NCBI RefSeq assembly: GCF_040649515.1
Contig: NZ_JBEZFP010000009.1
Location: 1 to 64,000, forward strand
Direction of reading: 5' to 3'
From: Yinghuangia elevatio
GTDB lineage: Bacteria; Actinomycetota; Actinomycetes; Streptomycetales; Streptomycetaceae
DNA length: 64,000 nt
Below the pieces are notes generated by a model. That model was not told where the DNA came from, did no database searches, and saw nothing but the letters and a program-made list of their open reading frames with translations. The position numbers were made by a program, and so were the translations under genes. This document shows, one piece after another, positions 1 to 8,901 of this stretch; position 1 is the stretch's first letter, and each line of letters starts with the position of its first letter.

Positions 1-91
1 CCGGCCAAACCCAGGCCGAGCTGCGGCCCGCGCCTTGCGAGCGCACGCACCACGGCCCGCGGGCTATCCGACGCGAATTTGAAGACACTCC
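1..91. other. Window edge, no confident gene
   Basis: This edge stretch lies downstream of the XRE regulator. On the minus strand one frame stays open to the window edge and reads like ordinary GC-rich coding sequence (residues such as VVRALARRGPQLGLG from a possible GTG near position 51), so it could be the N-terminus of a gene leaving the window. No Shine-Dalgarno site supports a start. I do not call a gene. Confidence 0.2.
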
Positions 92-367
92 CTAGGCCGC
101 GCCCGCGTGTTCGTTCTCGTCGCCGGGGGGCAGCAGCTCCGCGGCGAGGGCGGACAGGTCCAGCTCCAGCACCCGGGCCAGCTGCGCCACGGTGAAGAAG
201 GCCGGCATCGAGACCGCCCCGCGCTCGATCTTGCGCAGCGTGTCGAGCGGGACGCCGGACTCCGCCGACACCCATGCCGCACTGCGTCGCCCGCGGGCCT
301 CCCGCAGTGCCTGGCCGAGCACGCGGCCGCGGTCCCGCTGTTCGTCGGTAAGAGGGGTGCGCACCAT
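92..367 (-). CDS. XRE-type helix-turn-helix regulator, 91 aa
   Basis: Small DNA-binding protein made of a single Cro/C1-type helix-turn-helix domain. Residues 30-50 (SAAWVSAESGVPLDTLRKIE) form the expected helix-turn-recognition-helix, followed by a VAQLARVLELDL segment typical of XRE folds and a short acidic tail. There is no sensor domain. The start at 367 is fixed by a perfect TATAAT (375-380, complement) ending 7 nt upstream with no Shine-Dalgarno site, so the mRNA is probably leaderless. The gene is divergent from methionine aminopeptidase, and four 14-bp direct repeats lie between them. It is probably an autorepressor that also controls map (inference). Confidence 0.85.
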   Translation of the reverse strand: MVRTPLTDEQRDRGRVLGQALREARGRRSAAWVSAESGVPLDTLRKIERGAVSMPAFFTVAQLARVLELDLSALAAELLPPGDENEHAGAA

Positions 368-374
368 GCCCACG

Positions 375-380
375 ATTATA
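375..380 (-). promoter_or_regulatory. -10 box of the XRE gene
   Basis: Consensus TATAAT on the minus strand, 7 nt before the ATG at 367. The spacing implies transcription starts at or next to the start codon. The first repeat of the neighbouring array (388-401) overlaps the spacer and -35 area. Confidence 0.7.
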
Positions 381-387
381 TGGCCTG

Positions 388-443
388 CTTTGTTTGGCGG
401 GTATTCTTTGGTGTGTATTCTTTGGTGTGTATTGTTTGGCCAG
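388..443 (+). repeat. Four tandem 14-bp iterons, probable operator
   Basis: Four direct repeats with an exact 14-bp period begin at 388, 402, 416 and 430. Copies 2 and 3 are identical (TATTCTTTGGTGTG) and all four share TTTGG at 393, 407, 421 and 435. Copy 3 contains the likely -35 of map (TTGGTG, 422-427), 18 bp before TAAGAA (446-451). Copy 1 overlaps the promoter of the XRE gene. This arrangement suits a multimeric repressor controlling both genes. The repeat is seen directly; the function is inferred. Confidence 0.65.
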
Positions 444-451
444 GATAAGAA
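422..451 (+). promoter_or_regulatory. Candidate promoter of map
   Basis: TTGGTG (422-427) and TAAGAA (446-451) are separated by 18 bp, about 23 nt before the ATG at 474. The Shine-Dalgarno-like AGGAGAGGGG lies between them and the start. The -35 box is embedded in the iteron array. Confidence 0.45.
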
Positions 452-473
452 TCCCAGGAGAGGGGAAGCGGGC

Positions 474-1238
474 ATGGTGTCACTCAAGAGCGCGGCCGAG
501 CTGGAGCTGATGCGCGAGGCGGGGACCGTCGTCGCCGCGACGCTGCGCACGGTCGCCGAGGCCGCGCGGCCGGGGGTCACGTTGTGGGAGCTGGACGAGA
601 TCGCCGCCCGGGTGATCCGGGAGGCCGGGGCCAAGCCCTCGTTCCTCGGCCAACGGCCGCACCGCGACGTGCCGCCGTTCCCCGGCGTGCTGTGCCTGTC
701 CGTCGACGACGTCGTGGTACACGGGGTCCCGAACCGCCACGTGCTGCGGTCCGGCCAGTTGCTGTCCATCGACGCCGGGGCCGTCGTGGGCGGCTACCAC
801 GCGGACGCCGCGACCACCGTCGCGGTCGGGTCGGCCGATGCCGCGGGCGAGCGGTTGTGCGAGGCCACGCGGGCCGCACTCGACGCCGCCGTGGCCGCGA
901 TGGTGCCGGGCGGCAGGCTGGGCGACCTGGGGTACGCCGTACAGGAGGTGGCCGCGGCGTACGGCTACGGCGTGCTCCGGCACCACGGCGGGCACGGCGT
1001 CGGCACGGAACTGCACGAGGACCCGCACGTGCCGAACCACGGGCGGCCCGGGCGCGGTTTCCGGCTCCGGGAGGGCCTGGTGCTGGCGTTGGAGCCGATG
1101 TTCCTGGAGGGCGGCGGCGACGCGTACCGCCTGCTGCCGGACGGCTGGTCGCTCGCCACCGCCGACGGCTCGCGGGCCGCGCACTTCGAGCACACGGTGG
1201 CCGTCACCGCGGACGGGCCGTTGGTGCTGACCGCATGA
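474..1238 (+). CDS. map: Type I methionine aminopeptidase
   Basis: Removes the initiator methionine from nascent cytosolic proteins with a dinuclear metal centre. The 254 residues match the usual length of a type I enzyme without N-terminal extension. The metal ligands are visible in order: D100 (SIDAG), D111 (YHAD), H174 (GGHGVG), E207 (LALEPM) and E239 (HFEHT); H83 (VVHGVP) is the substrate-site histidine. The ATG at 474 follows an AGGAGAGGGG stretch. Actinomycetes often carry several map paralogues. This copy is unusual in sitting opposite a dedicated XRE regulator with an iteron array, so it may be a conditionally expressed accessory copy rather than the housekeeping one (inference). Confidence 0.92.
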   Translation: MVSLKSAAELELMREAGTVVAATLRTVAEAARPGVTLWELDEIAARVIREAGAKPSFLGQRPHRDVPPFPGVLCLSVDDVVVHGVPNRHVLRSGQLLSIDAGAVVGGYHADAATTVAVGSADAAGERLCEATRAALDAAVAAMVPGGRLGDLGYAVQEVAAAYGYGVLRHHGGHGVGTELHEDPHVPNHGRPGRGFRLREGLVLALEPMFLEGGGDAYRLLPDGWSLATADGSRAAHFEHTVAVTADGPLVLTA

Positions 1239-1298
1239 ATTCCGCGAAGGGATGCGCCGGCCGGCGGGACCGGGGGCCCACCGACCCGCGCATCGGCG

Positions 1299-2036
1299 TC
1301 ACATGCCGCGGCCGCCGGTCACCTCGACGACCGTGCCGGTGATGTAGCTGGCCAGGTCCGACGCGAGGAAGAGCACCGCGTTCGCCACCTCGACCGGCTC
1401 GCCCGCGCGTTGCAGGGGGACCTCACGCTCCTTGGCGTCCCAGATGTCCTGCCGCATCGCCTCGGTCATCGCGGTGCGGATGAGGCCCGGCTGCACGGCG
1501 TTGACACGTACCCCGAGGTGCGCGAGCTCCTTGGCGGCGGCCTTGGTCAGGCCGACGATCCCGGCCTTCGCGGCGCTGTAGTTGGTCTGCCCGGGCAGGC
1601 CGATCTTGCCGGACAGCGACGAGATGTTGACGATCGCGCCGCGGCCCTGCTCGCGCATCACCAGCGACGCCGCGCGCGTGCCCAGCCAGGTGCCCTTGAG
1701 GTGTACGTCGATCACCATGTCGAAGTCGTCGATCGTCATCTTGCGCAGTGTCGCGTCGCGCGTCACGCCGGCGTTGTTGACGAAGATGTCGAGGGCGCCG
1801 TACGTCTCGACGCACGTGCGCACCAGGGCGTCCACCTGCTCGGGCACCGTCACGTCGCAGGCCACCCCGACCGCGCTGCCGCCCTGGGCGACGAGGCCTT
1901 CGGCGGCGGCCCGCGCCGCGTCGCCGTCGCGGTCGCCGAGCACGACCCGCGCGCCGTTCGCGCAGAAGACCCGGGCGATCTCCAGGCCGATTCCCTGCGC
2001 CGCCCCCGTGACCACCGCACCGCGTCCTTCGAGCAT
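1299..2036 (-). CDS. SDR oxidoreductase, FabG-like
   Basis: Classical short-chain dehydrogenase/reductase of 245 aa, probably a 3-oxoacyl-thioester reductase or a related alcohol dehydrogenase. The cofactor motif TGAAQGIG is at residues 10-17, NNAG at 87-90, and the catalytic residues are S140, Y153 and K157. The C-terminus (SYITGTVVEVTGGRGM) is typical of FabG-type enzymes. The ATG at 2036 has a good Shine-Dalgarno site (GGAGGA, about 6 nt upstream). It is divergent from a second SDR. D37 after the second beta strand (LGDRDG) points to NAD(H) rather than NADP(H). The substrate cannot be read from sequence, and this need not be the fatty-acid-synthesis FabG. Confidence 0.85.
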   Translation of the reverse strand: MLEGRGAVVTGAAQGIGLEIARVFCANGARVVLGDRDGDAARAAAEGLVAQGGSAVGVACDVTVPEQVDALVRTCVETYGALDIFVNNAGVTRDATLRKMTIDDFDMVIDVHLKGTWLGTRAASLVMREQGRGAIVNISSLSGKIGLPGQTNYSAAKAGIVGLTKAAAKELAHLGVRVNAVQPGLIRTAMTEAMRQDIWDAKEREVPLQRAGEPVEVANAVLFLASDLASYITGTVVEVTGGRGM

Positions 2037-2115
2037 GGCCGTCCTCCCGTTGTGCCGGCGACCTGTCGTCGCGGCGTGCGAACCAGCGGACTTGCGGGTT
2101 CAGACTACTGATGCC

Positions 2116-2144
2116 TTGTCAGGTGAAGGCGGGTGGCGCATAGT
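2116..2144 (+). promoter_or_regulatory. Candidate promoter of the SDR at 2177
   Basis: TTGTCA (2116-2121) and CATAGT (2139-2144) with a 17-bp spacer, about 33 nt before the start codon, followed by the Shine-Dalgarno sequence GAGGAG. Confidence 0.4.
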
Positions 2145-2176
2145 GCATGATCGAGTCAAGTATTTGAGGAGTCGCC

Positions 2177-3097
2177 ATGCCCACGTATGGACCCGAGACC
2201 ACCACCGACGAGGTCATCGCCGGAATCGACCTCGCCGGACGGACGGCCGTCGTCACCGGCGCGACCTCCGGCCTCGGGCTGGAGACCGCCCGGGTGTTGG
2301 CCGGCGCCGGCGCACACGTCGTGCTGACCGCACGCGACGAGGCCAAGGGCGCCGAGGCCGTCGCCGCCGTCGCGGGACCGGGCCGGTCGGTGGAGGCGGG
2401 CGTACTCGACCTGACGTCCCTGGCTTCGGTACGCGCCTTCGCCGCCTGGCTGCTCGACCGCCACGAGCGCGTCGACCTGCTCGTCAACAACGCGGGCGTG
2501 ATGGCGACGCCGATGGGGCGTACCGCGGACGGCTTCGAGCTGCAGTTCGGGACGAACCACCTCGGGCACTTCCTGCTGACCAACCTGCTCGTGCCCGCAC
2601 TCGTGCGCGGCGCACCCGCACGCGTCGTCAACCTCAGCTCCGGCGGCCACGTGGCGAGCGACATCCTGTGGGACGACCCGAACTTCGAGACCACCGAGTA
2701 CCACCCCTGGAAGGCCTACGGCCAGTCCAAGACCGCCAACGTGCTCTTCACCGTCGAGCTGGACCGCAGGCTCGCACCGCGCGGCGTACGCTCCTACGCC
2801 GTCCACCCGGGCATGATCCGCACCAACCTCGGCCGCTACATGAGCAGGGAGCAGGGCGCGTCCCTGCAATCGAAGGTCACACGCGCCGACATGCCCGCCA
2901 TGAAGTCCGTCCCGGCCGGCGCCGCGACCCAGGTGTGGGCCGCGACCGCGCCCGAACTCGCGGACCAGGGCGGCGTCTACACCGAGGACTGCGGCATCAG
3001 CACCAAGCACGCCGCGTGGGCGCGCGACCCCGAGTCCGCGGTGCGGCTGTGGACCCTGTCGGAGGAACTGGTCGGCGAGAAGTTCCCGCTGGACTGA
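2177..3097 (+). CDS. SDR oxidoreductase, retinol-dehydrogenase-like
   Basis: SDR of 306 aa with the layout of the retinol dehydrogenase/WW-oxidoreductase-like group: TGATSGLG at residues 27-34, NNAGVM after the fourth strand, a catalytic Ser in VVNLSSGGH and the AYGQSK active-site YxxxK. The long substrate region with KAYGQSKTANVLFT and VHPGMIRTNLGRY is typical of that group. The start has GAGGAG about 6 nt upstream. A strong hairpin 70 nt after the stop probably ends the transcript. The natural substrate is unknown; members act on varied hydrophobic alcohols and ketones. Confidence 0.85.
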   Translation: MPTYGPETTTDEVIAGIDLAGRTAVVTGATSGLGLETARVLAGAGAHVVLTARDEAKGAEAVAAVAGPGRSVEAGVLDLTSLASVRAFAAWLLDRHERVDLLVNNAGVMATPMGRTADGFELQFGTNHLGHFLLTNLLVPALVRGAPARVVNLSSGGHVASDILWDDPNFETTEYHPWKAYGQSKTANVLFTVELDRRLAPRGVRSYAVHPGMIRTNLGRYMSREQGASLQSKVTRADMPAMKSVPAGAATQVWAATAPELADQGGVYTEDCGISTKHAAWARDPESAVRLWTLSEELVGEKFPLD

Positions 3098-3167
3098 CGC
3101 GCGGGCGGCGCTGCGCGCCCCGACGACACGCCGGCGGACCCGCAACGGCCGCCGCCGCAAAGAGAGA

Positions 3168-3202
3168 TGGGCCCGCAGACGGGGGGAATGTCTGCGGGCC
3201 CA
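3168..3202 (+). terminator. Hairpin terminator after the SDR
   Basis: Perfect 13-bp inverted repeat (TGGGCCCGCAGAC at 3168-3180, its complement at 3190-3202) with a 9-nt loop. No U-tract follows, which is usual for high-GC actinomycete terminators. Confidence 0.7.
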
Positions 3203-3788
3203 CCCCATGCCGGCGACGCGCTGGGGGGAGGTGCGCGCCTGCCGGTTCGCCCGCTGATCGGCAGAGCCGGCAGCGGGGGCTCGGCCCCGGGCGTGGTCTG
3301 CCCGGGTTCGGAGATCCTACGCACCCACGATGCCCGACGGGTGTGTCCTGCCGCTGGCGGACCGGTGTTTTCGGGCCGTGCGGACTCATCCGGACCGGCC
3401 ATGGCGGGCTGGTCTGGCGTGCGTACGACGGACTGCGCGACACATCCGCGCAATCCGGCCACTGGCCGGATATGCGGGCGTACCGTCGGACCGCATTCCA
3501 CTTCGCGTCGAGGGTCGGCTCGTTAGCCATCAGCCGGCCGGTCCGGTGGCAACGGCCTGCCAATTCTGGACCAGTCGACGGATTGGCCCAGGCCACCGGG
3601 CCACGATTGGCCCTTTGATCTTGGTTGCGGCAGGCCAAGACTGGGGTCGACCGAGGGCGGGAGCGGACCGATCCGAAGCATCAGCCCGCCGCCCGGCCGG
3701 GAGATGTGTGTGCGGCCTGCGCCGCGTACCGCGTCCACGACCGCGCCCCCGCGAAGTCCTCGGTCGACGTGGTGGGGAGGTAGGGAAA
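3203..3788. other. Gene-free stretch of about 590 bp
   Basis: No frame here has credible start, length and codon use. The stretch holds several short inverted repeats built from GGCC, for example around 3460-3475 and 3570-3610, and the Shine-Dalgarno site of the next gene at its right end. No promoter stands out. Confidence 0.4.
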
Positions 3789-4262
3789 GTGGAGTACGCA
3801 ACAGCCGGTCTGCTCATAGCTTTTCTGGTCGTCGTGGTGGTCCTGGGCCCGCTCTTCGGTGCGGACTCGCGGGACGGCCGCGACTGGCGGCCGACCGGTC
3901 CGCGGCCGGAGCGCAAGCGGGTCGGCGTGGTCGAACGGGCCCGCCGCCAGGTGGCTCTTTGGGACGCCTACCTGGCAGCCAATCAGCCGTGGCGCGAGGA
4001 GGGGCCGCTGCGCTGGCGCCGGATCGGCGACGAATGGCGGCTGGAAGGCGACACACCGCCTGAACTGCCGGATGGGGCACAGCACAAGGGCGACACCGGA
4101 CCCGTCGCCGGGTCCGCATCCGAAGCCGCCGACAAGACCGACAAGACCGACAAGACCCACGGGACCGGCGTGATCGACGAGCCCGCCCGGATCGGCGACA
4201 TCGACGGCGACCTCGACGAAGGCCGCGGTCTGCGCGTCGGGCCGCCGCACGACGGGGCCTGA
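3789..4262 (+). CDS. Small membrane-anchored hypothetical protein
   Basis: A 157-residue protein I do not recognise. It has one N-terminal transmembrane segment (about residues 5-20, AGLLIAFLVVVVVLGPLFG), then a basic, Arg-rich and Trp-containing region (about 30-80) and an acidic disordered tail with three KTD repeats near residue 120. The topology suggests an N-out or signal-anchored protein with a cytoplasmic body. The GTG start at 3789 follows GGGGAGG; the longer upstream frame has no Shine-Dalgarno site and poor codon use. It is monocistronic and its function is unknown. Confidence 0.7.
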   Translation: MEYATAGLLIAFLVVVVVLGPLFGADSRDGRDWRPTGPRPERKRVGVVERARRQVALWDAYLAANQPWREEGPLRWRRIGDEWRLEGDTPPELPDGAQHKGDTGPVAGSASEAADKTDKTDKTHGTGVIDEPARIGDIDGDLDEGRGLRVGPPHDGA

Positions 4263-4775
4263 CCCGCAGGCCCGATCGACCAGGCGGTCGACCAGGTCCA
4301 CCCGATCAGGTCCACCCGATCACGTGTCGATCCACGGCGCCGGGTGCCGGCCGCCCCGCGGTTCCCGGTTCCGATCCACGGATCCGACCCGTAGGTCCGG
4401 AACCACCGGTCCCCGTCCGTCGTTTCCCCTACTCCTGCCCGGTGACTGCCGGCCGGCCTCCAACCCCTGTCGGCCGCTGGTCACCGGGCAGGTCCTTGTC
4501 CGGGCCGCCACCCCGGAGGCGGACCCGCGACCGCGGTCGAGCCGCCCCGGAACCGACTCGCGAGGGCACGCCTCGCCGCCATCTGCGGACCGTGCGAAAC
4601 CGGCGCAATCGCCCACCTGCACGCAACGCGGCCGTCGTTCGGGTGATGTCCGCGCCCCGCGCTCTCCCGGACGCGGCCGCACAGCGCTAGCATCCGCGCG
4701 TACGACCGACCGGGCACACCGTGAGCTGCGACGCCGTCCGGTTCCGGACGCAGCCCACGGGGGGTCCCCAACACC
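4263..4775. other. Gene-free stretch of about 510 bp
   Basis: No supported coding sequence. Two tandem copies of AGGTCCACCCGATC lie at 4294-4307 and 4308-4321 just after the preceding gene. A TAGCAT hexamer near 4688 could be the -10 of the downstream surface-protein gene, giving a leader of roughly 80 nt. Confidence 0.4.
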
Positions 4776-6350
4776 ATGGTCGAACGGGTTCGCAAGCGGG
4801 CCGCGCTCCTCGCCGCCGCGCTGCTGCTGACCGCCGCGCCTGCCGCCGCGGCGTCCTGGACGCCGCCCGACGCCCGCCCGGCCCCCGCCGCCGACGCCCG
4901 GCCGGCCCTCCTGCCCGCCGCCCCGAACACCGAACAGACCGTCGAGGTCACGCAGTCCGGCTACACCAGCATCACGGTGCCGAACGAGGCGGTCTCGGTT
5001 TCCGTGTCGCTGTACGGCGCCGCCGACTCCCTCACCGGCAGGCCCGGCGCACTCACCACCGGCAAGGGTGCCGTGAGCGCGTCCGGGAAGCTGCGCCCGG
5101 GGCAGGTCGTCATGGTCGCGGTCGACCAGGTGTCCACCACGTTCTGGGGCAGCTCGACCGAACCCTGGTTGTCCGCGGCCGCCGGCGCCACGCTCGCCAC
5201 CTACCCGCCCGACACCCAGGTGTTCCCCGACGCGTCGACGCAGGCCGGCGCCAACGCCGGCGCCGCCCGGGCGGTCCTCGTGTTCACCGTCCCCGCCGGG
5301 GACATCGACGAACTCCCCACCAGCGTCGACTTCGGCCCGGTCGCGGTGCCCGGCACCGCCATCCGCAACATCCCCTTCAGCAGCAGCGGCGGCGCACCCC
5401 TCAGCCTGACCTCGATCGTGGCCACGCCGCCCTTCGCGGTGGAGAACACCGGAACGAGCTGCGCGGCCAACACCCAGGTGCCGGCCGGCGGGCGGTGCAG
5501 CATCGCGGTGCAGGCGGCTGTGACCGCGCGGGGTCCGGTCACCGGGACGCTGACGATCACCGGCAACATGCCCGGCGGCAGCCGTACCGTCACGTTGACC
5601 TCGAGCGGCATGACGATCCCCGGTCCGCCCGGCACGTTGACCGCGGCGCCCGGCGACGCGGAGGCCGTGCTCTCGTGGATGCCCCCGGCAGACGACGGCG
5701 GCAGCCCGCTGACGGGTTATCAGATCTACCGCGCGGGCGGCGCGCAGCCGGCCCCGGCGCTGGTCACGACGGTCAGTGCGGCGACACTCCTGTACACCGA
5801 CAAGGGGCTGACGCTGGACACCGCCTACACCTACCAGGTGCGCGCGGTGAACGCGGTCGGCAACTCGGAGGCGAGCGCCGGAGCGTTGGTGACACCGGTG
5901 AAGGGGCTCGCGGTGACCACCAGCGTCCTGCCGCCCGCGGTCGTCGGACAGCCGTACACGGCGACGCTGCAGGCCGAAGGCGGCACCCAGCCGTACCGCT
6001 GGTCCGCCGACGCGCTCCCGCCCGGGTTCACCCTCGACCCGCTGACCGGGAAGCTCAGCGGAACCGCCGCCGATCCCGGTGACCACACCGTCACGATCCG
6101 CGTCGCCGACACCTCCACTCCCGCGCGCGAGGCCGAGGGGCAGTTGGCCCTGTCCGTGCAGCCGGCGCCGCCGAGCGAGCCGTCCCCGTCCGCCGCGAGC
6201 ACGCCGAACGCGCAGGCCGCCCGCACCCCGAGCGCGGCAGGCGGCGGCTCGGACGGCCCCGGACTCGCGGTGTGGGCCTGGGCGCTGCTCGGCGCCGCGG
6301 GGCTGGTCGGCGCGGGGGTGGCGGTGAAGCGCCTGCGCGCCCGGCGCTGA
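4776..6350 (+). CDS. Secreted, membrane-anchored multidomain surface protein
   Basis: A 524-aa exported protein. It has a signal peptide (residues 1-27, basic start, Leu/Ala core, ending AAAAS), then a Ser/Thr-rich domain that may be a beta-sandwich, a choice-of-anchor-type segment (about 170-280, SVDFGPVAVPGTA with two Cys), a fibronectin type III domain (about 285-375, PPADDGGSPLTGYQIYRAG), a putative-Ig/He_PIG domain (about 380-460, LPPGFTLDPLTGKLSGTA), a Pro/Ser/Ala linker and a C-terminal transmembrane helix followed by KRLRARR, without LPXTG. It is therefore a cell-surface protein held by a stop-transfer helix. The domains are adhesive or structural modules; no catalytic residues are visible. 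Its partner is unknown. Confidence 0.8.
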   Translation: MVERVRKRAALLAAALLLTAAPAAAASWTPPDARPAPAADARPALLPAAPNTEQTVEVTQSGYTSITVPNEAVSVSVSLYGAADSLTGRPGALTTGKGAVSASGKLRPGQVVMVAVDQVSTTFWGSSTEPWLSAAAGATLATYPPDTQVFPDASTQAGANAGAARAVLVFTVPAGDIDELPTSVDFGPVAVPGTAIRNIPFSSSGGAPLSLTSIVATPPFAVENTGTSCAANTQVPAGGRCSIAVQAAVTARGPVTGTLTITGNMPGGSRTVTLTSSGMTIPGPPGTLTAAPGDAEAVLSWMPPADDGGSPLTGYQIYRAGGAQPAPALVTTVSAATLLYTDKGLTLDTAYTYQVRAVNAVGNSEASAGALVTPVKGLAVTTSVLPPAVVGQPYTATLQAEGGTQPYRWSADALPPGFTLDPLTGKLSGTAADPGDHTVTIRVADTSTPAREAEGQLALSVQPAPPSEPSPSAASTPNAQAARTPSAAGGGSDGPGLAVWAWALLGAAGLVGAGVAVKRLRARR

Positions 6351-6552
6351 ACGGCGCGACCGCGGCCGGCCTCACGACGTACCGCCCGCCGAGGTCGCCT
6401 GCCGAGCTTGCGCGTGGAGGCCGCCCCCGCGGCGGCCCGACCGGCCCGCGGGCGACGCCGCGGCCGTCCGCGGGGCGGGGCGTCGGGGAGAAGCGGGGCT
6501 CGGGCGTACTAGGGTCTACTGTTCGCCCCACCCTGCACGAGGAGCCAGCCCG

Positions 6553-8901
6553 ATGCCCCTGCCCCCTCCCGGGCAGCAACCGCACGGCGTCGTCCGCGAC
6601 GCCGACGGTCCCGTAGCCTCCGCCGACTCCGCCGCGCCGGAGGCCTCCGCCGCCCTGCCGGAGGCGTCGGCCGCGCTCGACGCCAAGCAGCGCGAGATCG
6701 CGGCCGAACAGCACCACATCGACCGCGCGTACGTCCGTTTGGAGGCCATGCGCGGCGAAGCGCGCGCACTCGTGCGCGAGGGCTACAAGCAGGCCCAGGT
6801 CGGCACGGTGGGCTCGCTGGTCGAGCGCGACACGATGGTCTTCCGGGCCGAACTGTGGGCCCGCACCCTCGACGCCGCCGACGACGGACTCGTCTTCGGC
6901 CGCCTCGACCGCAACGACGCCGAGGTGTGGCACATCGGCCGTATCGGGGTGCGCGACGAGCACAGCGAGATCCTCGTCGTCGACTGGCGGGCACCGGCCG
7001 CCGAGGCGTTCTACCAGGCCACGCCCGAGGACCCGCGCGGCGTCGTACGCCGCCGCGTGCTGCACTGCCGCGGCCACAAACTCGTCGACATCGAGGACGA
7101 CCTCCTCGACCCCGACGCCGCACCGGACGACCTGGTCGTGGTCGGCGACGGCGCCTTCCTGGCGGCCCTCAGCCGGACGCGCGACGGCAGCATGCGCGAC
7201 ATCGTCGCGACCATCCAGCAGGAGCAGGACGACGCGATCCGGGCACCCGCAGACGGCTCGGTGATCGTGCGCGGCGGACCCGGCACCGGCAAGACCGCGG
7301 TCGCCCTGCACCGGGTGGCGTACCTGCTGTTCCGGCACCGGCAGCGCTTCGGGTCGCGCGGCGTGCTCGTGGTCGGGCCCAACCCGCGCTTCACCGCGTA
7401 CATCGAACGCGTGCTGCCGTCGCTCGGCGAGGGCGGCGCGGTCCTGCACTCGCTCGGCGACATGGTGGACGGCATCACCGCCGCCTACCACGACACCGCC
7501 GCCGTGGCCCGGCTCAAGGGCTCGACCGGCATGCTGCCGGTGCTGCGGCGCGCGGTCGACGCGACGCCGCCCGGTGCGCCGCACGAACTGCGCGTGCGGC
7601 ACCGCGGCACCGAAGTCGTCCTCGACACGGCCGCACTGCGGCGTATCCGCCGCGACCTGCTGCACCGGGCCCGCCGCGGGCCGAACGGCCAGCGCGTGCA
7701 GGCCGCGAAGACCGTGCTCGCCGAACTGTGGTCGCGGCTCGCGTCCCGGGGCGCGGCCCGTGGCGAGAAGGACGCGTTCCTCGAAGACGTCGCGGCGCGC
7801 GACGAGTTCGCGGTCTTCCTCAACACCTGGTGGCCGCTGGTCCGCCCGATCGACGTCCTGCGCGGGCTCGCCGACCCGGCACGTGTCGACCGGGCCGCGC
7901 GCGGGCGACTCTCCCGCGACCAGGTGACGCTGCTGGCGAACTCGTGGGAGCACACCGCGCGTACCGGGGAGGTGTCCTTCCTCGACGTCGCGCTGCTCGA
8001 CGAACTCGACGGCCTGGTGGGCCCGCTGCCGCGGCAGCGCCCTCGCACGCCGGGCATGCCGGAAGAGGACAACCCCTACGTCGTCGACGGGTTCGACATC
8101 TTCACCGGGGAGAGCGTGCGGTCGTCGGCGCCGGCCGACGAGATCAGCGAGGTGACGACGTACGCCGACCGCATGGCCCGCTCCGGCCGCGGCCGCCGCG
8201 ACGAGGACGAAGAGCCCGACGAGTACGCCCATATCGTCGTGGACGAGGCGCAGGACCTGGCCCCGATGCAGTGGCGCATGCTCAAGCGCCGCGGGCGGCA
8301 CGCGACATGGACCATCGTCGAGGACCCCGCGCAGAGCGCGTGGGAGGACCTGGACGCCTCGGCCGCCGCGATGTCGGACGCGCTGGGCGACCGGCCCCGG
8401 CACGAGTTCGAGCTGACCACCAACTACCGGAACACCGCGGAGATCGCGGCCGTCGCGGCTCACGTGCTGCTGCGCGCGGTGCCCGGCGCCAAGCCCTCGC
8501 GGGCGGTGCGCACCGGCGGCGAGAAGCCGACGCTGCTGGCCGCGGCGGACGTGCCTTCGGCGGTACGCGCGACCGCGGCCCGGCTGGTGGACGAGGTCGA
8601 GGGCACCGTGGGCGTCGTCGCGCCCGTCGGCGAGACCGGCCCGATCCTGGCGGCCCTCGCGGAACTGCCGCCGCGCGTCCAGGTCATGGACGCGCTCGAC
8701 GCCAAGGGCCTGGAGTTCGACGCCGCCGTCATCGTGGACCCGAAGCGCATCGCCGACCAGTCGCCGAGCGGCCTGCGCACGCTGTACGTGGCCCTGACGC
8801 GGGCCACCCGTAGCCTGGTCGTGGTCGCCGGCAGCGGGGACGCGGAGCGCGAGTGGGCCGAGGACCTGATGGGCCTGGCGGCAGCGCCGGTCTCGGAGTA
8901 G
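6553..8901 (+). CDS. HelD-like UvrD-family ATPase
   Basis: A 782-aa superfamily-1 helicase-like protein of the HelD/HelR group, which binds RNA polymerase and releases stalled complexes by ATP hydrolysis (family knowledge). A helical N-terminal arm (about residues 35-75) precedes the motor. Walker A GGPGTGKT is at 241-248, the Walker B region VVDEAQDLAPMQ is near 560, and late motifs DALDAKGLEFDAAVI and LYVALTRATRSL complete the UvrD-like set. Length and the early coiled arm fit HelD better than UvrD or PcrA. GAGGAG lies upstream of the ATG. I found no rifamycin-associated element upstream, so induction by rifampicin is not indicated. The hairpin after the stop is shared with the converging lipoprotein gene. 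Confidence 0.85.
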   Translation: MPLPPPGQQPHGVVRDADGPVASADSAAPEASAALPEASAALDAKQREIAAEQHHIDRAYVRLEAMRGEARALVREGYKQAQVGTVGSLVERDTMVFRAELWARTLDAADDGLVFGRLDRNDAEVWHIGRIGVRDEHSEILVVDWRAPAAEAFYQATPEDPRGVVRRRVLHCRGHKLVDIEDDLLDPDAAPDDLVVVGDGAFLAALSRTRDGSMRDIVATIQQEQDDAIRAPADGSVIVRGGPGTGKTAVALHRVAYLLFRHRQRFGSRGVLVVGPNPRFTAYIERVLPSLGEGGAVLHSLGDMVDGITAAYHDTAAVARLKGSTGMLPVLRRAVDATPPGAPHELRVRHRGTEVVLDTAALRRIRRDLLHRARRGPNGQRVQAAKTVLAELWSRLASRGAARGEKDAFLEDVAARDEFAVFLNTWWPLVRPIDVLRGLADPARVDRAARGRLSRDQVTLLANSWEHTARTGEVSFLDVALLDELDGLVGPLPRQRPRTPGMPEEDNPYVVDGFDIFTGESVRSSAPADEISEVTTYADRMARSGRGRRDEDEEPDEYAHIVVDEAQDLAPMQWRMLKRRGRHATWTIVEDPAQSAWEDLDASAAAMSDALGDRPRHEFELTTNYRNTAEIAAVAAHVLLRAVPGAKPSRAVRTGGEKPTLLAAADVPSAVRATAARLVDEVEGTVGVVAPVGETGPILAALAELPPRVQVMDALDAKGLEFDAAVIVDPKRIADQSPSGLRTLYVALTRATRSLVVVAGSGDAEREWAEDLMGLAAAPVSE

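Noticed and set aside
6480..6552. Possible rifamycin-associated element upstream of the HelD-like gene
   Set aside because: The expected 19-bp inverted repeat (GGGGCTTGCGGCAAGCCCC type) is not present; only short GC-rich stretches are seen.
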